From Rhizobium phaseoli (GTDB lineage Bacteria > Pseudomonadota > Alphaproteobacteria > Rhizobiales > Rhizobiaceae), in assembly GCF_003985125.1 (NCBI RefSeq), contig NZ_ML133569.1, forward strand, positions 186,001-250,000: DNA of 64,000 nucleotides, given 5' to 3'. Below the pieces are notes generated by a model. It had not been told where the DNA came from, did not search any database, and worked only from the letters and a program-made list of their open reading frames with translations. A program made the position numbers and the translations under genes. How positions within the stretch are numbered: position 1 is the first letter of the stretch; each line of letters opens with the position of its first letter. Below, piece after piece: positions 34,581 through 43,343 of this stretch.

Positions 34581-36059
34581 GTGACTGATCCCGTTCTTTC
34601 CCTGAGGGGCATATCCAAGTGGTATGGGCCGCTCCAGGTGCTGAAGAATGTCAGCCTGGACGTCTACCCCGGTGAAGTGGTCGCACTTCTCGGTGAAAAC
34701 GGAGCAGGCAAGTCGACACTGTCGGGCATCATTGCCGGTTCACGCACACCCTCCGAGGGATCGATGACATGGCTGGGGCAGCCTTATGCCCCGGCCACCC
34801 CACGCGAAGCGATCGACAAGGGCGTCGTCCTGATCCATCAGGAACTGCAGCTTCTGCCGCAGCTGTCGATCGCGGAAAACGTCTTCATCGGACGCTGGCC
34901 GATGAAGAACGGCGTCGTCGACCGGGCTCAGATGGTTCGCCGGGCCCAGGACCAGCTCGCGCGTTTGAACCTCCATATACCGGCCACACGGATGGTCGCC
35001 GGCCTTTCCACCGCAAATCAACAGCTCATCGAGATCGCCAAGGCGCTGGCTCTCAACGCCAAGCTCCTGATTCTCGATGAACCGACAGCCGCCCTCGGCG
35101 GCGCGGAGACGGAAGCCCTGTTCGAACAGGTTCGCAAGCTTCGCTCGGAAGGTGTGGGCATCGTCTACATTTCCCACCGCATGGAAGAGATCAAGCAGAT
35201 CACCGACCGGATCGTCGTTCTTCGCGACGGGGAGCGGGTGCAGGAATTCTCAGACAGCGCCACCCCGGTGCGAACGATCGTCGAGAGCATGGTCGGACGC
35301 CCGCTTGATCGCCTGTTCCCTACCCTGCCCATTCCGACGGAGCGCCCGGTCCTGGAGGTCTCTGGGCTGAGCTCGCCTGATGACTCTTTCCGTGACGTTA
35401 CCTTCGAGGTGCGGGCCGGAGAAATTCTCGGCATCGCCGGACTGGTCGGCGCCGGCCGCACCGAACTGGTGCGTGCGATTTCGGGAGCGGATCCGATCAG
35501 CGCGGGTTCGATCAAGCTGGCAGGCGAGGAACTCAGGCTGCGTGACCCGGCCGACGCGATCGCCAAAGGCATCGTGATGGTTCCGGAAGATCGCAAGGAG
35601 CAAGGCCTGATCGTCGGGCACCGGATCAGCGAAAACATCATCTATGCCAATCTGGATAAACTCGGCGGTGGCTGGATTACGCCGCGCATCAAGCGCTCCT
35701 TCGCGGAAAAGGCCGTTGCCAAATTCGGCGTCAAGGGCCGCGCCGAGCAATACGCTTCCGATCTTTCCGGCGGCAACCAGCAGAAGGTCGTGATCGCCAA
35801 GTGGCTCTTGCGCGATCCCAAGGTCGTCGTCCTCGACGAACCGACGCGCGGCATCGACGTCGGCGCCCGCGCGGGCATCTACGACATCATCGTCGACCTT
35901 GCCAAACAGGGTGTGGCGGTCATTGTCGTAAGCTCCGACCTCGAGGAAGTTCTCGGCATTTCCAATCGCATTCTCGTGCTTGCCCAGGGCAAGCAGGCAG
36001 GCATCCTCGATCGTGACCAGGCAAATGACGTCTCGGTCATGGAGCTAGCGACCATCTAA
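34581..36059 (+). CDS. CUT2 sugar ABC transporter ATPase (RbsA-like, two NBDs)
   Basis: A 492-residue tandem nucleotide-binding protein. NBD1 has Walker A GENGAGKST and Walker B LLILDEPTAAL but a degenerate signature, LSTANQQL in place of LSGGQ, as in many RbsA/MglA proteins. NBD2 has a weak Walker A region (GLVGAGRTE, no Lys), signature LSGGNQQKVV and Walker B VVVLDEPTRGID. This asymmetry is normal for the family: one consensus ATP site is composite. GTG start at 34581 with GAGGAGG about 5 bases upstream. Confidence 0.92.
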   Translation: MTDPVLSLRGISKWYGPLQVLKNVSLDVYPGEVVALLGENGAGKSTLSGIIAGSRTPSEGSMTWLGQPYAPATPREAIDKGVVLIHQELQLLPQLSIAENVFIGRWPMKNGVVDRAQMVRRAQDQLARLNLHIPATRMVAGLSTANQQLIEIAKALALNAKLLILDEPTAALGGAETEALFEQVRKLRSEGVGIVYISHRMEEIKQITDRIVVLRDGERVQEFSDSATPVRTIVESMVGRPLDRLFPTLPIPTERPVLEVSGLSSPDDSFRDVTFEVRAGEILGIAGLVGAGRTELVRAISGADPISAGSIKLAGEELRLRDPADAIAKGIVMVPEDRKEQGLIVGHRISENIIYANLDKLGGGWITPRIKRSFAEKAVAKFGVKGRAEQYASDLSGGNQQKVVIAKWLLRDPKVVVLDEPTRGIDVGARAGIYDIIVDLAKQGVAVIVVSSDLEEVLGISNRILVLAQGKQAGILDRDQANDVSVMELATI

Positions 36060-36081
36060 ACAGACAGAGAAAGGAAGAGCG

Positions 36082-36870
36082 GTGTCTGACATCACTCTGA
36101 ACGCCCCGAAGCTTTTCGACCTTAGCGGCCAGGTTGCCATCGTCACCGGTGCCGGCAGCGGCATCGGGCAGCGCATTGCCATCGGCCTTGCGCAATGCGG
36201 CGCTGATGTGGCGCTGCTCGACCGTCGAACCGACGATGGACTGGCGAAGACAGCTGAACATATTCGCGCCGCCGGCCGCCGCTCGATCGAGATCGCTGCC
36301 GATGTGACGAGCAAATCCTCGCTTGCCGATGCCGTCGCACGAACCGAAGCGGATCTCGGCGCCTTGACGCTGGCCGTCAACGCTGCAGGCATCGCCAACG
36401 CGAACCCGGCAGAAGATATGGAGGAAGATCAATACCAGACGTTGATGGATATCAACCTGAAAGGCATCTTTCTTTCCTGCCAGGCCGAGGCCCGCGCCAT
36501 GCTGAAGAATGGACGCGGCTCCATCGTCAACATCGCTTCCATGTCGGGCGTCATCGTCAACCGGGGCCTCAGCCAAGCGCATTACAACGCCTCCAAGGCG
36601 GGCGTGATCCATATGTCGAAGTCTATGGCGATGGAATGGGTCGGCCGCGGCATTCGCGTCAACACCATCTCCCCCGGCTATACGGCAACGCCGATGAACA
36701 CCCGTCCGGAGATGGTCCACCAGACCAAGCTTTTCGAGGAGCAAACACCGATGCAACGCATGGCTGATGTTGACGAGATGGTCGGTCCGGCGGTGTTCTT
36801 GCTGTCGAATGCAGCAAGTTTCGTCACCGGCGTCGATCTTCTCGTCGATGGCGGTTTCTGCTGCTGGTGA
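36082..36870 (+). CDS. short-chain dehydrogenase/reductase (polyol/sugar type)
   Basis: A 262-residue classical SDR: cofactor motif GAGSGIGQRIA, NAAG at the end of beta 4, catalytic Ser in NIASMSGVIV and Tyr-Lys in HYNASKAG. The residues after beta 2 (LLDRRT) hint at NAD rather than NADP, since Asp binds the ribose. The C-terminus ends LLVDGGFCCW. It lies 22 bases after the ABC ATPase gene, in the same operon, so a role in oxidising the imported sugar alcohol or sugar is likely. A GTG start is used with GGAAGAGCG upstream. Confidence 0.85.
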   Translation: MSDITLNAPKLFDLSGQVAIVTGAGSGIGQRIAIGLAQCGADVALLDRRTDDGLAKTAEHIRAAGRRSIEIAADVTSKSSLADAVARTEADLGALTLAVNAAGIANANPAEDMEEDQYQTLMDINLKGIFLSCQAEARAMLKNGRGSIVNIASMSGVIVNRGLSQAHYNASKAGVIHMSKSMAMEWVGRGIRVNTISPGYTATPMNTRPEMVHQTKLFEEQTPMQRMADVDEMVGPAVFLLSNAASFVTGVDLLVDGGFCCW

Positions 36871-36875
36871 TGCGG

Positions 36876-37042
36876 ATGAGAAAGCTCGTTGCCGGCAACT
36901 GGAACATGAACCGATCTCGCTTCCTCCCTGGCTGAGATCGAGGCGCTGAAGGGACCAACGGGCAAGACGGCGCGATATCGCCGTCCGCCCGCCCTTCGCG
37001 CTGATCGAACGAGCTGAGGCCACGGCGTCGTCATTGGCGCTC
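36876..37042 (+). pseudogene. decayed triosephosphate-isomerase-like gene (tpi/tpiB relic)
   Basis: Three TIM-like blocks lie in three successive reading frames. 36876-36911 encodes MRKLVAGNWNMN, the hallmark N-terminus (usually GNWKMN). 36925-36954 encodes SLAEIEALKG, one frame on. 36974-37042 encodes DIAVRPPFALIERAEATASS and SLAL, another frame on, like the VAVCPPFTLI strand of TIM. The rest of the barrel is missing. It sits between two SDR genes in a polyol-type locus, where tpiB-like erythrulose-phosphate isomerases are normally found. This is a remnant of about 167 bases and not translatable. Confidence 0.7.
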
Positions 37043-37106
37043 AAAGGCAACGCGAATTCATTGAGCCGAATTTGCGTCCCTCGACGGACACCCGAAAGGA
37101 AAGAGC

Positions 37107-37889
37107 ATGAAACGCTTCGAAAACAAGACTGTCGTCATCACCGGGGCCAGCCGCGGCATCGGCGCCGCCATCGCAAGGCGCTTTGCGCGCGAGGGCGCCA
37201 ATCTCGTCGTCTCGGCGAACGAGGATCTGGTCCACGGCGTTGCCAAAGCGATCCGGGCCGAGGGCGGCAAGGCAATCTCCTTCATCGGCGACGTTACCGA
37301 CAAGGCGAGCGTCAAGGCGCTCTACGATGCCGCAGAAAAGGAATTCGGCGCGGTCGATGTCTCGATCCAGAATGCCGGCGTCATCACCATCGCCCGCATC
37401 GAGGACATGACCGAAAACGAGTGGGACAAGGTCATGGCCGTCAACACCAAAGGCGTCTTCCTCTGCGCTCAGGAGGCCATTGCCAGAATGCGCAAGCACA
37501 AGCGCGGCGGCCGCATCATCAACACCGCCTCCGGCCAGGCCCGCGACGGCTTCATCTACACCCCGCACTACGCCGCCTCGAAAATGGGCGTCGTCGGCAT
37601 CACCCAGAGCCTGGCGAAGGAAGTCGCGATCGAAAAGATTACCGTCAACGCCTTCTGCCCCGGCATCATCGAAACCGACATGTGGGCCTATAACGACCAG
37701 GCCTGGGGCAAGCTGCTCGGCAACTACGCCCCCGGTGAACTGATGAAGGAATGGGTCGAAGGCATCCCGATGAAGCGCGCCGGAACCGGCGAAGATGTCG
37801 CCGGCCTGGTCACCTTCCTCGCCAGCGACGACGCCGCTTATATCACCGGCCAGACGATCAATGTCGATGGCGGGTTAATCATGTCCTGA
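37107..37889 (+). CDS. short-chain dehydrogenase/reductase (polyol type)
   Basis: A 260-residue classical SDR: GASRGIGAAIA cofactor motif, NAGV, catalytic Ser in NTASGQARD, Tyr and Lys in PHYAASKMG, and C-terminal TINVDGGLIMS. It resembles meso-2,3-butanediol/acetoin and sorbitol dehydrogenases. GAAAGGAAAGAGC precedes the ATG. It lies 65 bases beyond the tpi relic, so it probably completes the plus-strand operon. The substrate is unknown; ketose/polyol interconversion is inferred from context. Confidence 0.85.
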   Translation: MKRFENKTVVITGASRGIGAAIARRFAREGANLVVSANEDLVHGVAKAIRAEGGKAISFIGDVTDKASVKALYDAAEKEFGAVDVSIQNAGVITIARIEDMTENEWDKVMAVNTKGVFLCAQEAIARMRKHKRGGRIINTASGQARDGFIYTPHYAASKMGVVGITQSLAKEVAIEKITVNAFCPGIIETDMWAYNDQAWGKLLGNYAPGELMKEWVEGIPMKRAGTGEDVAGLVTFLASDDAAYITGQTINVDGGLIMS

Positions 37890-37918
37890 ACCTAGGAGAG
37901 ACGGTGGCCGACCCCGTG

Positions 37919-38084
37919 CTTCGAGGCCCCTTTCGGGGGCACCTCAGGATGAGGTCGGAGATAGGTGGCAGCCCAGCTCAGCAGGAGGCGCAGGCGCAAT
38001 TCACACCCGCAATGTTGCTACGCGGCAGGCACCACGATCAGCCCTCATCCTGAGGTGCCCCGAAAGGGGCCTCGAAGGACGAGG
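37919..38084. repeat. near-perfect inverted repeat pair flanking 87 bp
   Basis: The 36-base palindrome starting CTTCGAGGCCCC and ending CAGGATGAGG (37919-37955) is repeated in reverse complement at 38043-38084 with one inserted base. Each copy is itself a hairpin with a CCCC(T)TTTCGGGG loop, and the two together could pair over 87 bases. It lies between two convergent SDR genes. It has no coding capacity. Confidence 0.75.
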
Positions 38085-38120
38085 GCGGGTGACTCATCCT
38101 CATCAGATTTCCGCCTTCGC

Positions 38121-38888
38121 TTACGTCCGACTGATCGAAACGCCGCCATCGGCGAGCATCGCCGTCCCCGTCACAAAACTCGACAGGTCGGAGGCCAGGA
38201 ACAACGCCGCATTGGCGATCTCTTCCGGCTGCGCCATACGTTTCAGCGCATGCAGCCCGTTGACAAAAGCAAGCAATTCCTCAGTCGCACCAGGCGCGTT
38301 GGTGATGGCGGCCGGCGTATCGGTGCCGCCGGGCAGCAGGGCATTGACGCGGATCTTCCGCGACGCGAGTTCGGCGGCAAGAACCTGCACGAGGCCGATC
38401 AATCCCGCCTTGCTCGCCGCATACGCTCCCATGCCCGGCATGCCGGCGGTATAGCCGACGAAGGTGGAGGTGAAGATCAGCGATCCGCCGCCCTCGCCCA
38501 TCGCTGCCGACTGGTGCTTGGCGCCAAGGAAGGAGGCGGTGAGATTGGTCTCGATCGTCTCGCGCCAGCCGTCCAGCGACAGCCCGGCGACCGGCCCCAT
38601 TTCGCCAAGTCCGCCGGCATTGTTGAAGGCGATATCGAGCTTGCCGAAACGCCAAAGAGCCGTTTCGACGAGCCTTATCTGCAGCGTCTCGTCCCTGACA
38701 TCGCCGGACACGGCGACGGCCTGTCCGCCCTCAGCCTCGATTTCGGCCACGACGGCGTCGAGCGCCTCCTGCCGTCTTCCTGTAATAACCAGCTTTGCGC
38801 CTTCCCGCGCAAAAACCTTTGCTGCCGCGCGGCCGATGCCGGAGCTGGCGCCGGTGATGATAGCGGATTTGTCGTTCAGAAGTGCCAT
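38121..38888 (-). CDS. short-chain dehydrogenase/reductase
   Basis: A 255-residue classical SDR with GASSGIGRAAA, NNAGG, catalytic TSTFVGYTAG, and YAASKAGL. The beta-2 turn TGRRQEAL suggests NADP preference (basic residues). The start MALLNDKSAIITG fits the family. It is convergent with the polyol locus and not clearly part of it, since an inverted repeat separates them. Specific substrate unknown. Confidence 0.85.
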   Translation of the reverse strand: MALLNDKSAIITGASSGIGRAAAKVFAREGAKLVITGRRQEALDAVVAEIEAEGGQAVAVSGDVRDETLQIRLVETALWRFGKLDIAFNNAGGLGEMGPVAGLSLDGWRETIETNLTASFLGAKHQSAAMGEGGGSLIFTSTFVGYTAGMPGMGAYAASKAGLIGLVQVLAAELASRKIRVNALLPGGTDTPAAITNAPGATEELLAFVNGLHALKRMAQPEEIANAALFLASDLSSFVTGTAMLADGGVSISRT

Positions 38889-39202
38889 GTCGATTTCTCC
38901 TCAGTTGTCGAGGCACTTCAAATCTCAGACATCCGGCGTGGCAGCCACCCGTTTCCTGCGCGCGAACAAGAGAGACGACAGCACCTCCATGGCGGATCAG
39001 GCCAAGCCGCGATTACCGCCGAGAGAATATCGAAATTCCCATTTTAAAAGAGCGGGTTGCAATAATATCCCTTCGCGTGCTTACGCCAAGGTGAGCACTA
39101 TTGTGCGTTGCATCGTCGATTTATGTCGGGTGTGGCATTCATCTCACTCCTTTCCTCCACCTTCCCGACTAAGAAGGGACGCACAGGTAAAGGAATCTCG
39201 TC
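38889..39202. other. 314-bp divergent promoter region
   Basis: Between the minus-strand SDR and the EamA gene. A short open stretch from 38989 (MADQAKPRLPPREYRNS) reads on into an overlapping frame of the EamA gene and has no support. An AT-rich patch at about 39035-39070 may hold a promoter. No palindrome worth noting was seen. Confidence 0.4.
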
Positions 39203-40111
39203 ATGCCGCGGTCACGCAACACTCAGGGCGCCATCTATATGAGCATGGCGATGGCCGGCTTTTCCGCGAGCGACGCTCTCTCCAAATCGGTGGTCGCCTA
39301 TATGAACGCCGGCGAGATCATGTTTCTGCGCGGCCTCTTCACCAGCCTGCTCGTCTATCTGATCGCCAGGAAAGTGGGCGCTCTGCGCTCCTGGCGCGTT
39401 GTGTTGCAGCCGATCATCATCCTCCGCATCATTTGCGAGATGTTCTCGGCCGTCACCTACATCACTGCCCTCGGCATGATGCCGATCGCCAATGCCTCGG
39501 CCATCCTGCAATCGCTGCCGTTGGTCGTCACCTTCGGCGCCGCGCTCTTCTTCCGGGAACCCGTCGGCTGGCGGCGCTGGTCGGCGATTGTCGTCGGCCT
39601 CGTCGGCGTCATGATCATCATCCGCCCCGGCCCCGAAGGCTTCACCGCCGCCGCCCTCCTCTGCGTCGGCGCGGTGCTGACGACGGCAGGCCGCGATCTC
39701 GCCACACGTTCTATCGATCCGGAAATTCCCTCGCTGATGATCACCGTCATCACCGCAATCTCGATCTCCTTCTTCGGCGCGCTTCTCATCCCCGTGCTCG
39801 GCGGCTGGCATCCTGTCAGCGCCACCTCGCTCGGCCATCTCCTGCTCGCCTCGGTGCTGGTGCTCGTCGGCTACCAGTCGGTGATCCTCGCCATGCGCAC
39901 CGGCGAAATCTCCTTCGTCGCGCCCTTCCGCTATACCAGCCTGATCTTCTCCTCGCTGCTTGGTTTCTTCTTCTTTGCCGAAGTGCCTGACGGTTGGACG
40001 CTGCTCGGCGCTGCGATCGTTATCGCTTCCGGCCTCTATACGTTCTATCGTGAGGCCAAGCGCCACCTATCGCCGATCGCGCAGGAATCCGAGCCGCGCG
40101 TGCCGGTGTGA
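39203..40111 (+). CDS. EamA/DMT-family transporter
   Basis: A 302-residue drug/metabolite transporter with ten hydrophobic segments in two homologous halves (EamA repeats about residues 10-140 and 155-285). Visible blocks are GEIMFLRGLFTSLLVYL, ITALGMMPIANASAILQ and, in the second repeat, FVAPFRYTSLIFSSLLGFFFF. Family members export amino acids, purines or drugs. Substrate unknown. It stands alone, followed by mobA only 18 bases later, so read-through is possible. Confidence 0.85.
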   Translation: MPRSRNTQGAIYMSMAMAGFSASDALSKSVVAYMNAGEIMFLRGLFTSLLVYLIARKVGALRSWRVVLQPIIILRIICEMFSAVTYITALGMMPIANASAILQSLPLVVTFGAALFFREPVGWRRWSAIVVGLVGVMIIIRPGPEGFTAAALLCVGAVLTTAGRDLATRSIDPEIPSLMITVITAISISFFGALLIPVLGGWHPVSATSLGHLLLASVLVLVGYQSVILAMRTGEISFVAPFRYTSLIFSSLLGFFFFAEVPDGWTLLGAAIVIASGLYTFYREAKRHLSPIAQESEPRVPV

Positions 40112-40129
40112 CGAAAGCGCCGAGGCAGG

Positions 40130-40762
40130 ATGATGGCAGAATTTTCGCTCACAAAGTCCGAGATCGCAGGCGTGGTGCTCGCCGGCGGCCGCTCGCAGCG
40201 TATGGGCCGTGACAAGGCAAGCGTATTGCTCGGCGCCGAGAGCCTGCTCCGCCATGTGCTTTCCCGCCTGTCGCCGCAGGTCTCGTCCATCGCCGTCAAC
40301 GCCGATGCCGCCGAGGAAGACGTGCCCGTCGTTCCGGACCGCATTTCCGGCAAGGCCGGGCCGATGGCCGGAATTCATGCCGCAATGACCCATGCAGCCG
40401 CGATCCCCTCAGTCACCCACGTCGCCACCGTTTCGGTCGATTGCCCCTTCTTCCCGGCCGATCTCGTCGCCCGACTGGCAGCAACGCTCGAACGCCCGTC
40501 GCAGATCGCCATCGCCGCCTCCGAAGGCCGCAGCCATCCCGTCTTCGGTCTGTGGCCGGTGACGCTGGCTGCCGACCTCGAATCCTGGATTGCCACCGAC
40601 GAAAAGCGCCGTGTGCGCGATTTCCTCTTACGGCATGACGTTACGGAAGTAGCCTTCCCGCTGCATCCTACCCGCGCCAGCCTGCTCGATCCCTTCTTCA
40701 ACATCAACACGCCTGATGATCTCGTCGAGGCGCAACGCTGGCTGGAGGCCCTTCGCACATGA
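40130..40762 (+). CDS. mobA: molybdenum cofactor guanylyltransferase MobA
   Basis: Transfers GMP to molybdopterin to make the MGD cofactor of DMSO-reductase-family enzymes. The 210 residues start with the nucleotide-binding AGVVLAGGRSQRMGRDKASV, followed by the PDRISGKAGPMAGIHAAM loop and the acidic VSVDCPFFPADLV (Mg site). The C-terminal NINTPDDLVEAQ is typical. It overlaps mobB by 4 bases (ATGA). Confidence 0.93.
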   Translation: MMAEFSLTKSEIAGVVLAGGRSQRMGRDKASVLLGAESLLRHVLSRLSPQVSSIAVNADAAEEDVPVVPDRISGKAGPMAGIHAAMTHAAAIPSVTHVATVSVDCPFFPADLVARLAATLERPSQIAIAASEGRSHPVFGLWPVTLAADLESWIATDEKRRVRDFLLRHDVTEVAFPLHPTRASLLDPFFNINTPDDLVEAQRWLEALRT

Positions 40763-41277
40763 CCGCACCGAAAGTCTTCGGCATCGCCGGCTGGAAGAAC
40801 TCCGGCAAAACGGGGCTCGCCGTCCGGCTGGTGACGGAATTCACCCGCCGCGGCTACAAGATCTCGACGATCAAGCATGCCCATCATGATTTCGATATCG
40901 ACAAGGTCGGCGCCGACAGTTACCGCCATCGCCAGGCCGGCGCACATGAGGTCACGATCGTCTCCGGCACCCGTTACGCCATCATGCACGAGCTGCGCGG
41001 CGCGCCGGAGCCCGCGTTCGAGGAGATCCTCGCCCGTCTCGCCCCCTGCGATCTCGTGCTGATCGAGGGCTACAAGCGCGAGCCGATCCCGAAAATCGAA
41101 GCCCGCCGCCTGGAAGCCGCAAATCGTACACCGCTCGGGCCGGACGATCCTCACATCGCGGCGATCGCCGCCGATCATCCCGTCACCGATACGGCCCTGC
41201 CCGTCTTCGATCTCGACGACACCGCCGCCATCGCCGATTTCATCACTAAGATTGTCGGTCTTGAGGCTCGGCGCTAG
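40759..41277 (+). CDS. mobB: molybdopterin-guanine dinucleotide biosynthesis protein MobB
   Basis: A GTP-binding P-loop protein that assists MobA in cofactor delivery. The 172 residues carry FGIAGWKNSGKTGLAVRL (Walker A NSGKT), the Asp/His loop ISTIKHAHHDFDIDKVGADS, and LVLIEGYKREPIPKIEARR. Start and mobA stop share an ATGA overlap, so the pair is coupled. Its stop overlaps the convergent histidine kinase stop in a CTAG palindrome. Confidence 0.92.
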   Translation: MTAPKVFGIAGWKNSGKTGLAVRLVTEFTRRGYKISTIKHAHHDFDIDKVGADSYRHRQAGAHEVTIVSGTRYAIMHELRGAPEPAFEEILARLAPCDLVLIEGYKREPIPKIEARRLEAANRTPLGPDDPHIAAIAADHPVTDTALPVFDLDDTAAIADFITKIVGLEARR

Positions 41278-43343
41278 CTGGCCGATCTCAGCGGCAGGTC
41301 ACTTGCGATTGCCTTGTGAATTTCTCTGACAAGCTGGTCCTGGTTATACGGTTTTCCCAATCTGGGAAGATTGACCTCTGCGCCGGCGGGAAGATCGGCA
41401 TAGCCCGTTGCCAGCACGATCGGCAGCGCCGGTCGAATGGCCCGTACCGCCTGGGCCAGCTGCGCACCGGTCATGCCAGGCATCGAATAGTCGGTAATCA
41501 TCACGTCGAAATGCCGGCCGCTTCTGATCGCCTCCAGCGCCTGTGAGCCGGAATTTGCTTCGACGACATCATGGCCGAGATCTTCAAGCATCTCGACCGA
41601 GCTCATGGCGATCAAGGTATCATCGTCGACCAGAAGGATCCTCAGCCTCGATGTTGATTGCGCGAGAGGTAGATCGGTTTCGGCCGGTTGTTCAGGGCGC
41701 CGTTCGGTCGCGGGAAGCCACAATTCGGCAGTCGTTCCCACGCCGAGCCTGCTCTTCAGGCGCAGCGCGCCGTTGAGCTGCACGGCAAGGCCGTGGATCA
41801 TCGATAGCCCGAGGCCCGTGCCCTTTCCGAGTTCCTTTGTCGAAAAGAAAGGATCGATGGCCTTCTTCAGCGTCTCTGCATCCATTCCGGTGCCCTTGTC
41901 GGTCACGCTGAGAACAAGGTAGGTCCCCTCGTCGAGGTCGCCGCCACCCGCGACTTGTTCTTCACGCAGCGAAATCGACAGAGCTCCTCCATCCGGCATC
42001 GCATCACGCGCATTGACGGCAAGGTTGAGCAGCGCCAGTTCGACCTGGTTGGCATCGGCCAATGCCGGCTGCAGCGCCGGCGCGAGCGCGGTTTCAATGC
42101 TGACGGACGATCCCACCGAGCGACGCAACAGATCGTTCATGCCGGATACCAGCTCGGCCAGATCGACCGGCTTCACTTGAAGATCCTGCCGTCTGGCGAA
42201 AGCCAGCAGACGCTGGGTCAGCGCTGCCCCGCGGCGCGCGCCCTGAAGCGCGCCATCGACCAGGCGGGTCGCCTTCGGGTCTCCTGTCACATGCTTGCCG
42301 AGCAGCTCGAGATTGCCGAGAACGACCATCAGCAGATTGTTGAAATCATGCGCGACGCCGCCGGTCAGCTGGCCGATCGCTTCCATTTTTTGTGAGTGGC
42401 GAAGCTGCTCCTCGGCCCTTTCACGTTGGGCGACCTGTTCAAGCAGACTCTGGTGGGCAGCATGCACCTCGCCGGTCCGTTCTCTCACCCGCTCTTCAAG
42501 GCCCTCATTGAGCCGTCGGAGGTTCTCCTCGCTGGTCTTGCGGGCTGTGGCATCGGAGGAAACGCCAACCAGCTTCTTCGCCGAACCATATCTGTCGGCA
42601 TAAAGCTGCGCATGCATCTCCGCCCAATGAAGCGATCCGTCGGGCCAGATCGTCCTATGTTCGACCGAATAATCACGGCCGATCTCGATCGTCAGATCCA
42701 GGCTTGCCTGAACGAGGCTACGATCGTCGGGATGGATGCTGGCGATCAGGTCGTCATACGCAAATCTCTCGTCCGCACCTCGGCCGAAGATGGCCTTGCA
42801 GGTATCGGACGCGGACAACCGCATCGACGACAATTCCAGTTCCCAGGCTCCGAGACGGCCCGCGGCAAGTGCCGTTTGCAGCCGCCGTTCACCTTCGCTG
42901 AGCGCCTCCAACTGGGCACGCGCCTGATATTGGCGCAGACGCCCCCTTAACGCGGTCCTGGCGATACTGATGAAGGATGTCGCGTGGAAGGGCCGTTCCA
43001 GAAAGGTAACATTGGCGAGAACCTCGGAAAGCCTGGCAGCGGCCGGATTTCGTTCCGGCCCGCCGCCCCGCGTGGTGAGCACGATAAAGGGCAGGTCCGA
43101 CCAGCTCGGCTGCGCCGATATCCAGGCCGCGACAGGTTTCAAATCGCTTGAACGAACCGCCTCTTCCGTCAGCACGCCGAACGCCACGTCGTCATCGAGC
43201 AGAGCCGCGAACATCGGGAGGTCGGGGGCGCTAACCGCTGTCGCCCCGGCTTCGTTCACCAGGGATATCGCCACCAGAGCATCGCGACCGGCGGGTGCGT
43301 AGATCAGCGCCTTTGGTTTGCCGGAATTAGGAATTGCCGCCAT
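41274..43343 (-). CDS. hybrid sensor histidine kinase: pseudo-receiver, PAS, HisKA, HATPase, receiver
   Basis: A 689-residue signalling protein. Residues about 1-120 look like a receiver fold without the phospho-acceptor Asp (pseudo-receiver). Then follow a coiled linker, a PAS fold ([19 protein letters not shown] to [15 protein letters not shown]), a second coiled coil, and HisKA with phospho-acceptor in [19 protein letters not shown]. The HATPase has [22 protein letters not shown] and [12 protein letters not shown]-terminal receiver follows ([25 protein letters not shown]). Start at 43343 gives [11 protein letters not shown] and overlaps the kaiC-like gene by 17 bases. It probably acts with the KaiC-like protein (context). 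Confidence 0.88.
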   Translation of the reverse strand: MAAIPNSGKPKALIYAPAGRDALVAISLVNEAGATAVSAPDLPMFAALLDDDVAFGVLTEEAVRSSDLKPVAAWISAQPSWSDLPFIVLTTRGGGPERNPAAARLSEVLANVTFLERPFHATSFISIARTALRGRLRQYQARAQLEALSEGERRLQTALAAGRLGAWELELSSMRLSASDTCKAIFGRGADERFAYDDLIASIHPDDRSLVQASLDLTIEIGRDYSVEHRTIWPDGSLHWAEMHAQLYADRYGSAKKLVGVSSDATARKTSEENLRRLNEGLEERVRERTGEVHAAHQSLLEQVAQRERAEEQLRHSQKMEAIGQLTGGVAHDFNNLLMVVLGNLELLGKHVTGDPKATRLVDGALQGARRGAALTQRLLAFARRQDLQVKPVDLAELVSGMNDLLRRSVGSSVSIETALAPALQPALADANQVELALLNLAVNARDAMPDGGALSISLREEQVAGGGDLDEGTYLVLSVTDKGTGMDAETLKKAIDPFFSTKELGKGTGLGLSMIHGLAVQLNGALRLKSRLGVGTTAELWLPATERRPEQPAETDLPLAQSTSRLRILLVDDDTLIAMSSVEMLEDLGHDVVEANSGSQALEAIRSGRHFDVMITDYSMPGMTGAQLAQAVRAIRPALPIVLATGYADLPAGAEVNLPRLGKPYNQDQLVREIHKAIASDLPLRSAS

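Noticed and set aside
36871-37106. Intact small gene between the two dehydrogenases
   Set aside because: The only extended similarity is to TIM and is broken by two frameshifts and in-frame stops.
38464-39990. 508-codon plus-strand frame crossing the SDR and EamA genes
   Set aside because: It overlaps two recognised genes in the wrong frame and has the composition of a GC-rich shadow frame.
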